DNA of 64,000 bases from Bacteroidales bacterium UBA2712. Its GTDB lineage: Bacteria; Bacteroidota; Bacteroidia; Bacteroidales; Paludibacteraceae. Below are positions 31,098 through 38,756 of this stretch, piece after piece. The notes below the pieces were generated by a model that did no database searches, was not told the origin of the DNA, and was given only the letters and a program-made list of their open reading frames with translations. The position numbers were made by a program, and so were the translations under genes. The DNA lies in assembly GCA_002354055.1 (NCBI GenBank), contig DEKW01000013.1:124001-188000 (forward strand). Reading direction: 5' to 3'. Within the stretch, counting starts at the first letter, position 1. The number at the start of each line of letters is the position of its first letter.

Positions 31098-32000
31098 ATG
31101 CTACTCTATCCAAACTGCAAGATCAATTTAGGTCTCCGCGTCATCCGTAAGCGCGAGGACGGTTATCATGACATTGAGACGATTTTTGTGCCGATCTACG
31201 GGCTGCACGATGAGTTGGAAGTCTCTATTATTGATGGAATGAGCGCGGCTTCGCCGCTCAATGGTGGATTGATATTTGAGCAGGAAGGGATTGCGGTGGA
31301 TTGTGAGGCGGAGGATAACCTGATTGTCAAGTGTTACCGGCTGATGAGGGCGAAGTACCCGAAAGTGGGAAATGTAGCGGTTCGGTTCAAGAAGAATATC
31401 CCTTTTGGCGCGGGTTTAGGCGGTGGCAGCAGCGATGCGGCACACATGGCGATTGCGTTAAATGAGCTTTTTGAGTTGGGGCTCAGTAAAGAGCAGTTGG
31501 CGGCAGAAGTAGCTGTCTTAGGGGCTGATTGTCCGTTTTTTATCTATAACCGGCCTTGTTTTGCGGAAGGTATCGGCGACAAGCTGACGCCTATTGATTT
31601 AGAGATGAAGGGCATCCGGATCGTGCTCATCAAGCCGGATGAGGGCGTCTCAACCCGCGAAGCGTATTCCGGCATTACCAGACATCCGGAGGTAGCAGGT
31701 CAAATCAAGTCTGTGCTCTGTCAGGCGAAGCCGGTCTGTACTCTGTTAGGCGAAGCCGGTCTTTTCGTAAATGATTTTGAGGCGACGGTCTTTCCGGGGC
31801 ATCCGGTGATAGCTGCAATAAAAAAGCGTCTGCTGGACGCAGGCGCTTTTTATGCCAGTATGAGCGGCAGTGGATCAACTGTTTTCGGCCTTTTTAAGGA
31901 CGATGCGGAAGGTCGTTCCGACGCCCGGTTGAGAATGCTTGAGGAGGAGTTTGCCTCCATGATATTGCTCAACGATACGTTTGGCGAGTGGCAGTCCTAA
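31098..32000 (+). CDS. ispE: 4-diphosphocytidyl-2-C-methyl-D-erythritol kinase
   Basis: 300 aa. GHMP kinase fold: substrate motif CKINLGLRV with KREDGYHDIET near the N-terminus, ATP loop PFGAGLGGGSSDAAH near residue 105, and the C-terminal ASMSGSGSTVFGLF loop. Fourth step of the MEP isoprenoid pathway, in the cytoplasm. Its last 126 nt overlap, tail to tail, the 3' end of the histidine kinase gene on the other strand. The MSGSGSTVFG motif falls at the edge of that overlap. Confidence 0.95.
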   Translation: MLLYPNCKINLGLRVIRKREDGYHDIETIFVPIYGLHDELEVSIIDGMSAASPLNGGLIFEQEGIAVDCEAEDNLIVKCYRLMRAKYPKVGNVAVRFKKNIPFGAGLGGGSSDAAHMAIALNELFELGLSKEQLAAEVAVLGADCPFFIYNRPCFAEGIGDKLTPIDLEMKGIRIVLIKPDEGVSTREAYSGITRHPEVAGQIKSVLCQAKPVCTLLGEAGLFVNDFEATVFPGHPVIAAIKKRLLDAGAFYASMSGSGSTVFGLFKDDAEGRSDARLRMLEEEFASMILLNDTFGEWQS

Positions 32001-32987
32001 TCCCCATCCCCTGTCTTTGGAAGTAAAGCCCGGCTCGAATATTCGACGCTGGGCTTTTGCGTCGATGCCCTTTCCGGAATCGGTGATATCGAGCATGATG
32101 TCATGTTCGTTCTCATGGAGGTGGAAAGAGATCGTTCCCTGGCCTGAGATAGCGTCCACGGCATTCTTGAGCATATTCTCAATGACCCATTGCATGAGCG
32201 GAGCGTTGAGCATAACTATCCTCTCCACTCCTTCGAGCGAGGCATCATCCATGGTGATGCGGCTGCTGGTTCGCGCACGCATATAAGCGATGGCGGAACG
32301 GACAACCGGGATGAGGTTCTCGGGCTTGAGCGTCGGCTCCGAGCCAATCTTCTGGAATCGGTCTGCGATCATCTGCAAGCGATCGATATCCCGCTTCATC
32401 TGGGGGACATACTCGTCCGTGGGATACTTATCCGCGAGGAGTTGTTGCCATGCATTGAGAGACGAGATCGGCGTGCCGAGTTGGTGTGCCGTTTCCTTGG
32501 AAAGCCCAACCCAGAGGCGGTTCTCTTCACTCCGCTGCGCAGTGAGCATAATCATCACGGCGATGGCGATGAATATGAAGATGAGCGCAAACTGGGCGTA
32601 CGGCACATACCGAAGGCTGGTCAGGAGGTTGGAGTCGTCCCAATAGATATACTGGGTGACGCCCGGGGCAATGGATAACTCGATCGGGCCATGCTCTCCC
32701 ACTCCTTTTTTACCCTCCGGCACATTGCGGCTTGCCAGGATGTTTCCTTCGCTATCGCAGATATAGACAGGAATCGTCGTGTTGCCCTCAATGATCGAGG
32801 AGACGAAATCGATATCCGCGTCATCGGCCGCGAGGATGAGTTGGCGTGTTGCCTCCGCCCAAACGGCCATGTTCTTCTGTTCCTCCTGCTGGAGCGAGCG
32901 TGCCAGATTATTGGTAAAAAGTACGGAAATAGCCACGATAATCATGGCTATTACCAGTACTAAAGATCCTATCTGTCGGTTGGACAT
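31875..32987 (-). CDS. Membrane sensor histidine kinase
   Basis: 370 aa from ATG 32987; an earlier in-frame ATG (33020) would only add translated intercistronic repeat. TM1 is near residues 7-27, then an outer sensor domain (about 30-130), and TM2 in FALIFIFIAIAVMIM. The H-box is SKETAHQLGTPISSLNAW. The N-box is NMLKNAVDAI, followed by DSGKGID and GWGLGLPLAKRIVEQYHGG. No response regulator is adjacent. It lies downstream of the Na+ pump genes in one run, so it may sense membrane or sodium energy state (inference). Confidence 0.9.
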   Translation of the reverse strand: MSNRQIGSLVLVIAMIIVAISVLFTNNLARSLQQEEQKNMAVWAEATRQLILAADDADIDFVSSIIEGNTTIPVYICDSEGNILASRNVPEGKKGVGEHGPIELSIAPGVTQYIYWDDSNLLTSLRYVPYAQFALIFIFIAIAVMIMLTAQRSEENRLWVGLSKETAHQLGTPISSLNAWQQLLADKYPTDEYVPQMKRDIDRLQMIADRFQKIGSEPTLKPENLIPVVRSAIAYMRARTSSRITMDDASLEGVERIVMLNAPLMQWVIENMLKNAVDAISGQGTISFHLHENEHDIMLDITDSGKGIDAKAQRRIFEPGFTSKDRGWGLGLPLAKRIVEQYHGGKLLLKHSQPGVGTTFRIVLKKAENS

Positions 32988-33020
32988 TATAATTGACAAT
33001 TGATAGTTGATAATTGACAA
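32988..33020 (-). repeat. Intercistronic TCAATTATC/TAATTGACAATT word array
   Basis: Iterated words of the ATTGACAATTGAT kind fill the 33-nt gap between oadB and the kinase gene. They create a spurious N-terminal extension if read as coding. Confidence 0.5.
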
Positions 33021-34196
33021 TTATCCAAGCATTGTCAGGAGAACACCTGCAGCAACGGCAGAACCGATGACACCCGCTACATTCGGACCCATGGCGTGCA
33101 TGAGCAGGAAGTTAGAGGGATTCTCCTCCTGTCCGACAGTCTGACTGACACGCGCAGCCATCGGCACTGCGGAAACGCCGGCAGAACCGATCAGCGGGTT
33201 GATCTTCTCTTTCAGGAAGAGGTTCATGAACTTGGCGAGCAACACACCGCCTGCAGTACCCAAACCGAAAGCAACGATACCCATTGTGAGGATTCCGAGT
33301 GTCTTGAGCGTCAGGAAGCTTCCGGCGGTAGCCGTTGCGCCTACGGAGAGACCAAGGAAAATAACCACAATGTTCATCAGTTCGTTCTGCGCCGTTTTAG
33401 ACAGACGCTCCACTACTCCGCACTCTTTCATCAGGTTACCGAGCATCAGACAGCCGATCAGCGGCGCTGCATCCGGAAGGATGAGAGCCACGATAGCGGT
33501 GATGATGATCGGGAAGACGATCTTCTCAGTCTTCGACACCGGACGCAGCTGACCCATCTTAATTGCGCGTTCCGCTTTAGTGGTGAGCGCACGCATGATA
33601 GGCGGCTGGATCACCGGCACGAGCGCCATGTAGCTATACGCCGCAATAGCGATCGGTCCCAGGAGATGCGGTGCCAGTTTGGAAGTCAGGAAGATAGAAG
33701 TAGGTCCGTCCGCTCCGCCGATGATTCCGATAGAGCCTGCCTCGGCAGGGGTGAAACCCATTGCGTTAGCACAAAGGAAAGTGACAAAGATACCGATCTG
33801 GGCAGCAGCGCCGAGAATCAGCGATTTGGGGTTGGCAATCAGCGGTCCGAAATCCGTCATGGCACCTACGCCAATGAAGATCAAACACGGGTAAACGCCT
33901 GCCTTAACGCCTATATAGAGCACATCCAGCAGACCGGCGCCCTTGAGGATAGCCCCATAAGAATGGTACGCCGGACTCGACGGGTCGAGGAAGGCGGTCC
34001 ATAACTCATCATGGAACATGCCTGCGCCCGGCAGGTTGGTAAGCAACATACCGAACGCGATCGGAAGGAGCAGCAGCGGCTCGTATTTCTTATGAATGGC
34101 AAGGTACAGCAGGACGAACGACACCAGCAGCATGATACCCTGTTGCCACGTCATCTGCATGAATCCCATGCCTTGAAAAAATTCCAAGATGTTCAT
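33021..34196 (-). CDS. oadB: Sodium-pumping decarboxylase beta subunit
   Basis: 391 aa, highly hydrophobic with about 9-11 membrane segments. Family signatures: IGVGAMTDFGPLIANPKSLI, GSIGIIGGADGPTSIFLTSK (with the functionally key Asp), and NFLLMHAMGPNVAGVIGSAV. It couples decarboxylation of carboxybiotin to Na+ export. The operon context (mmdA, mce) says the substrate is methylmalonyl-CoA rather than oxaloacetate. One nt separates it from the carrier gene. Confidence 0.95.
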   Translation of the reverse strand: MNILEFFQGMGFMQMTWQQGIMLLVSFVLLYLAIHKKYEPLLLLPIAFGMLLTNLPGAGMFHDELWTAFLDPSSPAYHSYGAILKGAGLLDVLYIGVKAGVYPCLIFIGVGAMTDFGPLIANPKSLILGAAAQIGIFVTFLCANAMGFTPAEAGSIGIIGGADGPTSIFLTSKLAPHLLGPIAIAAYSYMALVPVIQPPIMRALTTKAERAIKMGQLRPVSKTEKIVFPIIITAIVALILPDAAPLIGCLMLGNLMKECGVVERLSKTAQNELMNIVVIFLGLSVGATATAGSFLTLKTLGILTMGIVAFGLGTAGGVLLAKFMNLFLKEKINPLIGSAGVSAVPMAARVSQTVGQEENPSNFLLMHAMGPNVAGVIGSAVAAGVLLTMLG

Positions 34197-34197
34197 A

Positions 34198-34647
34198 TTA
34201 TCCTAAAACTACGAGTAAATCGTCCTGCATTACGTTCTGACCGGGGGTAACGGCAATCTGCTTAACGGTACCTTCCTGTTCCGCCATGATGGCATTCTCC
34301 ATCTTCATGGACTCAAGAGTCAGGAGGGTGTCACCTTTCTTCACAGCCTGGCCTTCCGATACCAGCACTTTGATAACCGATCCGGGCAGCGGGCTCTTCA
34401 CTTGGAGTCCGGCAGCAGGTGCAGCAGCGGGTTTCGGAGCCTCTGCTTTAGGAGCAGGAGCAGCTGCGGGTTTTGGTGCAGGAGCAGGAGCCGGTTTAGC
34501 AGCAGGTTGGGGAGCCGGAGCTGCGGGAGCCTCGGTCTCTACGGTATATACTTTGCCGTTCACGGTAACGTTCGTTTTGCCGGCTTCGATCTCTTCTACA
34601 GCGCATTTGTACTCAGCGCCATTGATTTTGAATGTGAATTCTTTCAT
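34198..34647 (-). CDS. Biotin carboxyl carrier protein of the decarboxylase
   Basis: 149 aa. A short N-terminal assembly domain is linked by a Pro/Ala hinge (about residues 40-80) to a biotinyl domain with the biotin Lys115 in LESMKMENAI. The carrier shuttles CO2 from the alpha subunit to the membrane beta subunit. Low-complexity hinge repeats (APAPKPAAAPAPK) are typical of these carriers. Confidence 0.93.
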   Translation of the reverse strand: MKEFTFKINGAEYKCAVEEIEAGKTNVTVNGKVYTVETEAPAAPAPQPAAKPAPAPAPKPAAAPAPKAEAPKPAAAPAAGLQVKSPLPGSVIKVLVSEGQAVKKGDTLLTLESMKMENAIMAEQEGTVKQIAVTPGQNVMQDDLLVVLG

Positions 34648-34683
34648 TGTTTTAAAAAGTTTTCAGTCGTCAGCCATCAGTTA

Positions 34684-35079
34684 TCAGAAGCCGACATTGT
34701 TCATTCCAATTGATTTAGTATTCCACGCTGTCTCGTGTTGATTGAGCGAGATCATCGGCGTGGGGATATCATGTTTGCTAAACCGCGCCAGATGGAGCGC
34801 ATAAGCGATAGCGGCGATGTCTTCATCACCCGCCTGAGCCAGAGCCATGGCGATAGCGGCTTTCGTTCCTTCGTCCGTCGGCTCTGCCGATTTAACGGGC
34901 GCTTTCGGAGCTTCGGTAGCGGGCTTCTCGGCTTTCGGAGCACGAGGAGCGGTCGCCTTCTGCATCACCCATCCAAAGAACTGGAGGATATATACGAGGC
35001 AGAAGAGGAGCACAAGCACGATCCCGAAACCTAAGCCGGTCACGATCCATGTATCAGCTGTAACTGCTAATAAAACCAT
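34684..35079 (-). CDS. Decarboxylase gamma-type small membrane subunit (OadG family)
   Basis: 131 aa. One N-terminal transmembrane helix (GLGFGIVLVLLFCLVYILQF) is followed by a Pro/Ala/Lys linker and an acidic helix (DEGTKAAIAMALAQAGDEDI), then a C-terminal tail. It probably scaffolds the alpha subunit on the beta subunit, as OadG does. It starts 2 nt after mmdA ends. Confidence 0.85.
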   Translation of the reverse strand: MVLLAVTADTWIVTGLGFGIVLVLLFCLVYILQFFGWVMQKATAPRAPKAEKPATEAPKAPVKSAEPTDEGTKAAIAMALAQAGDEDIAAIAYALHLARFSKHDIPTPMISLNQHETAWNTKSIGMNNVGF

Positions 35080-35081
35080 AA

Positions 35082-36638
35082 TTACAGAGGAAGATTAGAG
35101 TGTTTCTTAAGCGGGTTAGTCAGACGCTTGGTCTGGAGCATCTCGAACGCACGGATGATGCGGCTGCGGGTGTAGCGCGGCTCAATGACATCATCAATGT
35201 ATCCGCGGTTCGCTGCCTGATACGGAGAAGCAAAGAGATCTTTGTATTCCGCCTCTTTCTCGGCGATGAATTTCTTCTTCTCTTCGGGATCCTCGATGGC
35301 CTTGATAGCCTTGGCTTGGAGTACACCTACTGCACCGCTCGCACCCATTACTGCAATCTCAGCGTTCGGCCAAGCATAGCACATGTCGCCGCGGAGTTGC
35401 TTACAACTCATCACAATATGCGAGCCGCCGTAGGACTTACGAACGGTAATGGTTACTTTCGGAACGGTCGCTTCGCCGTAAGCGAACATCAGTTTTGCTC
35501 CATGATCGATGATACCTGCGTATTCTTGACCGGTTCCGCAGAGGAAGCCCGGGACGTCCACGAGGGTCAGGATCTGGATGTTGAAGGCATCGCAGAAACG
35601 TACGAAACGGGCGGCTTTACGGGAAGCGTCGCAGTCCAGCACACCTGCCAGCCAAGAAGGTTGGTTAGCGATGATACCGGTCGAGCGGCCATTGAAACGA
35701 GCGAAACCGCAGATGACGTTCTTTGCGTAATCTTTGTGCACCTCCATGAAATCACCGTTATCCACGATGGTGTTGATGATCTCATGCATGTCGTAGGGCT
35801 TGTTCGGATCCGAAGGAACGATCTCGTTGAGATTATCGTCCACGCGGGTGATATCATCCGTGCAAGCCACTACCGGAGCCTCCTCCATGTTGTTTTGCGG
35901 AATGAAGGAAACGAGACGACGTACTTCTGCGAGTGCCTCTTCCTCGGTAGCTGCCACAAAATGGGTCACACCGGATTTGGTAGCATGGATTTTTGCGCCA
36001 CCGAGTTGCTCAACGGTGACATCCTCACCGGTAACGGCTTTTACTACCTTCGGACCGGTGATGAACATATAAGAGTTCTGCTCGGTCATCATGATGAAGT
36101 CGGTCAAAGCCGGGCTATATACTGCTCCACCCGCGCACGGACCGAAGATTACAGAGATCTGCGGCACTACGCCGGAAGCCAGAATATTACGCTCGAAAAT
36201 CTCTGCATATCCCGCGAGTGCGCAAGCACCTTCTTGGATACGCGCGCCACCCGAGTCATTGAGACCGATGATCGGCGCACCGAGTTTCATAGCCTGATCC
36301 ATGACATTGCAGATCTTCTGCGCCATGGTCTCAGAGAGCGAACCGCCGATTACCGTTGCGTCCTGCGCAAAGACAAAGACCAGACGGCCGTCGATAGTAC
36401 CTGAACCAACAGCTACGCCATCGCCCAGGAACACTTTCTTCTCCATGCCGAAATCATGGCAGCGGTGGGTAAGGAACATATTCACTTCCTCAAACGAGCC
36501 CTCGTCGAGCAACATGTTGATGCGCTCACGAGCGGTGTAGCTACCCTTGGCATGGTGTTTTTCTACAGCTGCTTCACCGCCTCCGGCCATGGCCTTCTCG
36601 CGGTTCTCAACCAGTTTATTTAATTTCTCTTGATCCAT
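35082..36638 (-). CDS. mmdA: Methylmalonyl-CoA decarboxylase alpha subunit (carboxyltransferase)
   Basis: 518 aa. The two crotonase-like halves of the biotin-dependent carboxyltransferase are present: IGLNDSGGARIQEG with FGPCAGGAVYSPAL in the first half; PGFLCGTGQEYAGIIDHGAK and VTITVRKSYGGSHIVM in the second. It takes CO2 from methylmalonyl-CoA, giving propionyl-CoA and carboxybiotin. It resembles the propionyl-CoA carboxylase beta chain; the neighbours mce, BCCP and oadB favour the Na+ pump. ATG 36638. Confidence 0.93.
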   Translation of the reverse strand: MDQEKLNKLVENREKAMAGGGEAAVEKHHAKGSYTARERINMLLDEGSFEEVNMFLTHRCHDFGMEKKVFLGDGVAVGSGTIDGRLVFVFAQDATVIGGSLSETMAQKICNVMDQAMKLGAPIIGLNDSGGARIQEGACALAGYAEIFERNILASGVVPQISVIFGPCAGGAVYSPALTDFIMMTEQNSYMFITGPKVVKAVTGEDVTVEQLGGAKIHATKSGVTHFVAATEEEALAEVRRLVSFIPQNNMEEAPVVACTDDITRVDDNLNEIVPSDPNKPYDMHEIINTIVDNGDFMEVHKDYAKNVICGFARFNGRSTGIIANQPSWLAGVLDCDASRKAARFVRFCDAFNIQILTLVDVPGFLCGTGQEYAGIIDHGAKLMFAYGEATVPKVTITVRKSYGGSHIVMSCKQLRGDMCYAWPNAEIAVMGASGAVGVLQAKAIKAIEDPEEKKKFIAEKEAEYKDLFASPYQAANRGYIDDVIEPRYTRSRIIRAFEMLQTKRLTNPLKKHSNLPL

Positions 36639-36676
36639 AAAGACATTTACTATTTTGTCATTTACAATTTGGTCAT
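36639..36676 (-). repeat. Intercistronic AAATGACCAAATTGTAAATG word array
   Basis: The 38-nt gap between mce and mmdA, read on the minus strand, contains AAATGACCAAATTGTAAATG and a further GTAAATG word, like gaps at 6883 and 54559. Confidence 0.5.
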
Positions 36677-37090
36677 TTATTTCGGTTGTTGGCAGAGCTC
36701 GGTGAGAACGCCTTTAGTAGATTTCGGGTGGAGGAAAGCGATCATCAGGTTCTCAGCGCCTTTGCGCGGAGCCTTGTCGATGAGTTGGATACCAGCAGCC
36801 TCGCACTCAGCCAGACAATCAGCTACGTTGTCCACGTTGAAAGCGACATGGTGAACACCGCCGCGGCCACCATTCTTCTCGATGAACTTGGCGATTGTGG
36901 ACTCGGGGCTCGTCGGCTCCAGAAGCTCGATTTTTACTTCACCAACCTTGAAGAACGCTGTGCGTACTTTCTGGTCCTCTACAACCTCAATGCTGTAGCA
37001 CTTGTTCCCGGTAAGGAACTCAAAGAAGGGAGCAGCCTCTTCAATAGAGGTTACTGCAATACCCAAATGCTCAATGTGTGTGGGTTTCAT
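36677..37090 (-). CDS. mce: Methylmalonyl-CoA epimerase
   Basis: 137 aa, vicinal oxygen chelate fold. Metal ligands are visible: His in THIEHLGIAV, Glu in GEVKIELLEPT, His in GGVHHVAFNV, and the last Glu in GVLTELCQ. It converts (R)- and (S)-methylmalonyl-CoA in succinate-to-propionate fermentation. First gene of the mce-mmdA-oadG-BCCP-oadB operon. Confidence 0.96.
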   Translation of the reverse strand: MKPTHIEHLGIAVTSIEEAAPFFEFLTGNKCYSIEVVEDQKVRTAFFKVGEVKIELLEPTSPESTIAKFIEKNGGRGGVHHVAFNVDNVADCLAECEAAGIQLIDKAPRKGAENLMIAFLHPKSTKGVLTELCQQPK

Positions 37091-37121
37091 AATTAAAAAA
37101 AATTAAATGATATTTTGTTAT

Positions 37122-37139
37122 TTTATGTATTTACATAAA
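37122..37139. promoter_or_regulatory. Perfect inverted repeat at the mce transcription start
   Basis: TTTATGTA TT TACATAAA covers about +2 to +19 of the predicted transcript. Its position and symmetry suit a repressor or a CRP/FNR-family regulator site. Confidence 0.5.
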
Positions 37140-37146
37140 TTTTCCG

Positions 37147-37178
37147 CAAAGGTACTACTTTTTTATGAATTATGCAAA
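37147..37178 (-). promoter_or_regulatory. Promoter of the mce-mmd operon
   Basis: On the minus strand TTTG (37175-37178) and TACCTTTG (37147-37154) are 20 bp apart. The leader is about 50 nt. Confidence 0.8.
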
Positions 37179-37192
37179 TTTATTTTCATTAT

Positions 37193-38755
37193 TCACAATC
37201 TTTGTCCCTGCGGGGTATATAAATTGTCTCCGTTTTGGATATACATTTGGCCATTAAGGATGATTTTCTGTATTTCGTCTGTATTTTTTTGGATTGTTTC
37301 TATAGCTTGTTCATCCTGTTCATTAATACGAAGTATGAGGCTCAAATCATCTGTACGATCTGCGCGAGCCGTGCCATAATGCGTGATGTCTTCCACCAAG
37401 GATTGTACAATCGGTCGTGCCAGTTCCTGTGCCATGATTGACAGGAACGAACTTATGGCTGTGAGAGCAAAATTCGAACTACAAATCTCCATTACCATTC
37501 CATCCATGCCGTTATAAACCTCATTTGCCAAAGAATCAGACTTGGGATTCTGCGCCTCGTTTGCCTCGCTATGTACCAGATAGAGGCCGATTACTGTAGA
37601 GCCAAAATATCGGTTCGTAATTTCTATCCTTGCCGAATCCGTTTGTGGCAGTGCATTTTTTATCACTGCGGCCGAAACCGGCAAATAACTTATATAAGGC
37701 GCCACTTTATCCCAGTTTTCATCAATTTTCCGCCATGCGCGAAGGACCATCTCCGGAATCATGTTTTGCGTATGAATCCGCATCCATTCGCGGCTGTAAG
37801 GAAGGAGATTCGGTTGCGTAGCCAAGGCCATGATATCATCCGTCTCGACAGAAATCTGCGTCCTGTCCTCCGAAAGCGTGAGCCAGCGGTAGGGGCACGG
37901 ATAGGTGATTGGCGAACCGGTAGTAATCTCCACGATGGAATCGTTGGTCAGGCCCGTGGTATCGCGGAAAGTGGTGATGCCGTTGACGTGGAAATGTCCG
38001 GTCAGAAGCAGCCGCACGCCGTGGTGCATCAGGCTGTCTCGGATAGCATCGGCGTTTTTCAGGCGGCAAGCGCTCTCCAGCGAACCTTGCATATCAAAAT
38101 GCTCCAGGATCTGCCAGTGACACATGGCGATAATGGTGTTGCCTTTAGTACACGCGCTATCCGCCTGCGCCAAGATCCATGCCAGCGACTCATCGGAGAG
38201 CCAGCCCGTGCCGGCAGTGTTATGCGCGCCATCGATACCTAAGATAGTCAATCCCTCCAGAGGCTCTGCAACATACGAGTGCGAGTTCGGATCTTTGGCA
38301 GATACGCTATCATAGATCCATGAATAGGTACTCTCCCACTCTGCATCCGAAAGATTATCAACCGGTATCTTTTGGTCACCTTCATAACGGTATGCATTGC
38401 CTCCGATGTCGTGGTTTCCTGGAATGATAAAGGTTTTAATATTCGCCTCTTCTAATGCGCGAAGAGAACTGGCTACTAATTCATGAGCCGCCTTCTCACT
38501 ATCTTTTGTCAGATCGCCAGGGATAAGCAATAACGACGGTTGATACTTCATCGCCGTGTCCATCATAGCGTGCCATGCCGCCTCGCTGAGGTCCAGCATT
38601 TTCCGTTGTTTTGCCATCATGGCGTCAAACTCTTCACTACCCTCCGCGATTAGCGATTGCGGCAAGACATGCGGATCCGCAATTACCATAATTCGTTCTT
38701 GCGCCATGCCCAGTAAAGGCAGGAATGCCATCAAGGCTAAAAATATTTTTTTCAT
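37193..38755 (-). CDS. Secreted calcineurin-like metallophosphoesterase
   Basis: 520 aa. Signal peptide MKKIFLALMAFLPLLGMAQ. Metal-binding motifs in order: MVIADPHV, LLIPGDLTKD, IPGNHDIGG, IIAMCHWQ and LTGHFHVNG. The roughly 200-residue C-terminal region has no motif I recognise. It is exported to the periplasm or surface; the substrate is unknown. It is the last gene of the gyrA-headed run, 1 nt after the transporter fusion. Confidence 0.88.
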   Translation of the reverse strand: MKKIFLALMAFLPLLGMAQERIMVIADPHVLPQSLIAEGSEEFDAMMAKQRKMLDLSEAAWHAMMDTAMKYQPSLLLIPGDLTKDSEKAAHELVASSLRALEEANIKTFIIPGNHDIGGNAYRYEGDQKIPVDNLSDAEWESTYSWIYDSVSAKDPNSHSYVAEPLEGLTILGIDGAHNTAGTGWLSDESLAWILAQADSACTKGNTIIAMCHWQILEHFDMQGSLESACRLKNADAIRDSLMHHGVRLLLTGHFHVNGITTFRDTTGLTNDSIVEITTGSPITYPCPYRWLTLSEDRTQISVETDDIMALATQPNLLPYSREWMRIHTQNMIPEMVLRAWRKIDENWDKVAPYISYLPVSAAVIKNALPQTDSARIEITNRYFGSTVIGLYLVHSEANEAQNPKSDSLANEVYNGMDGMVMEICSSNFALTAISSFLSIMAQELARPIVQSLVEDITHYGTARADRTDDLSLILRINEQDEQAIETIQKNTDEIQKIILNGQMYIQNGDNLYTPQGQRL

Positions 38756-38756
38756 A

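Noticed and set aside
35100..36404. 434-aa plus-strand frame
   Set aside because: Antisense shadow of mmdA.
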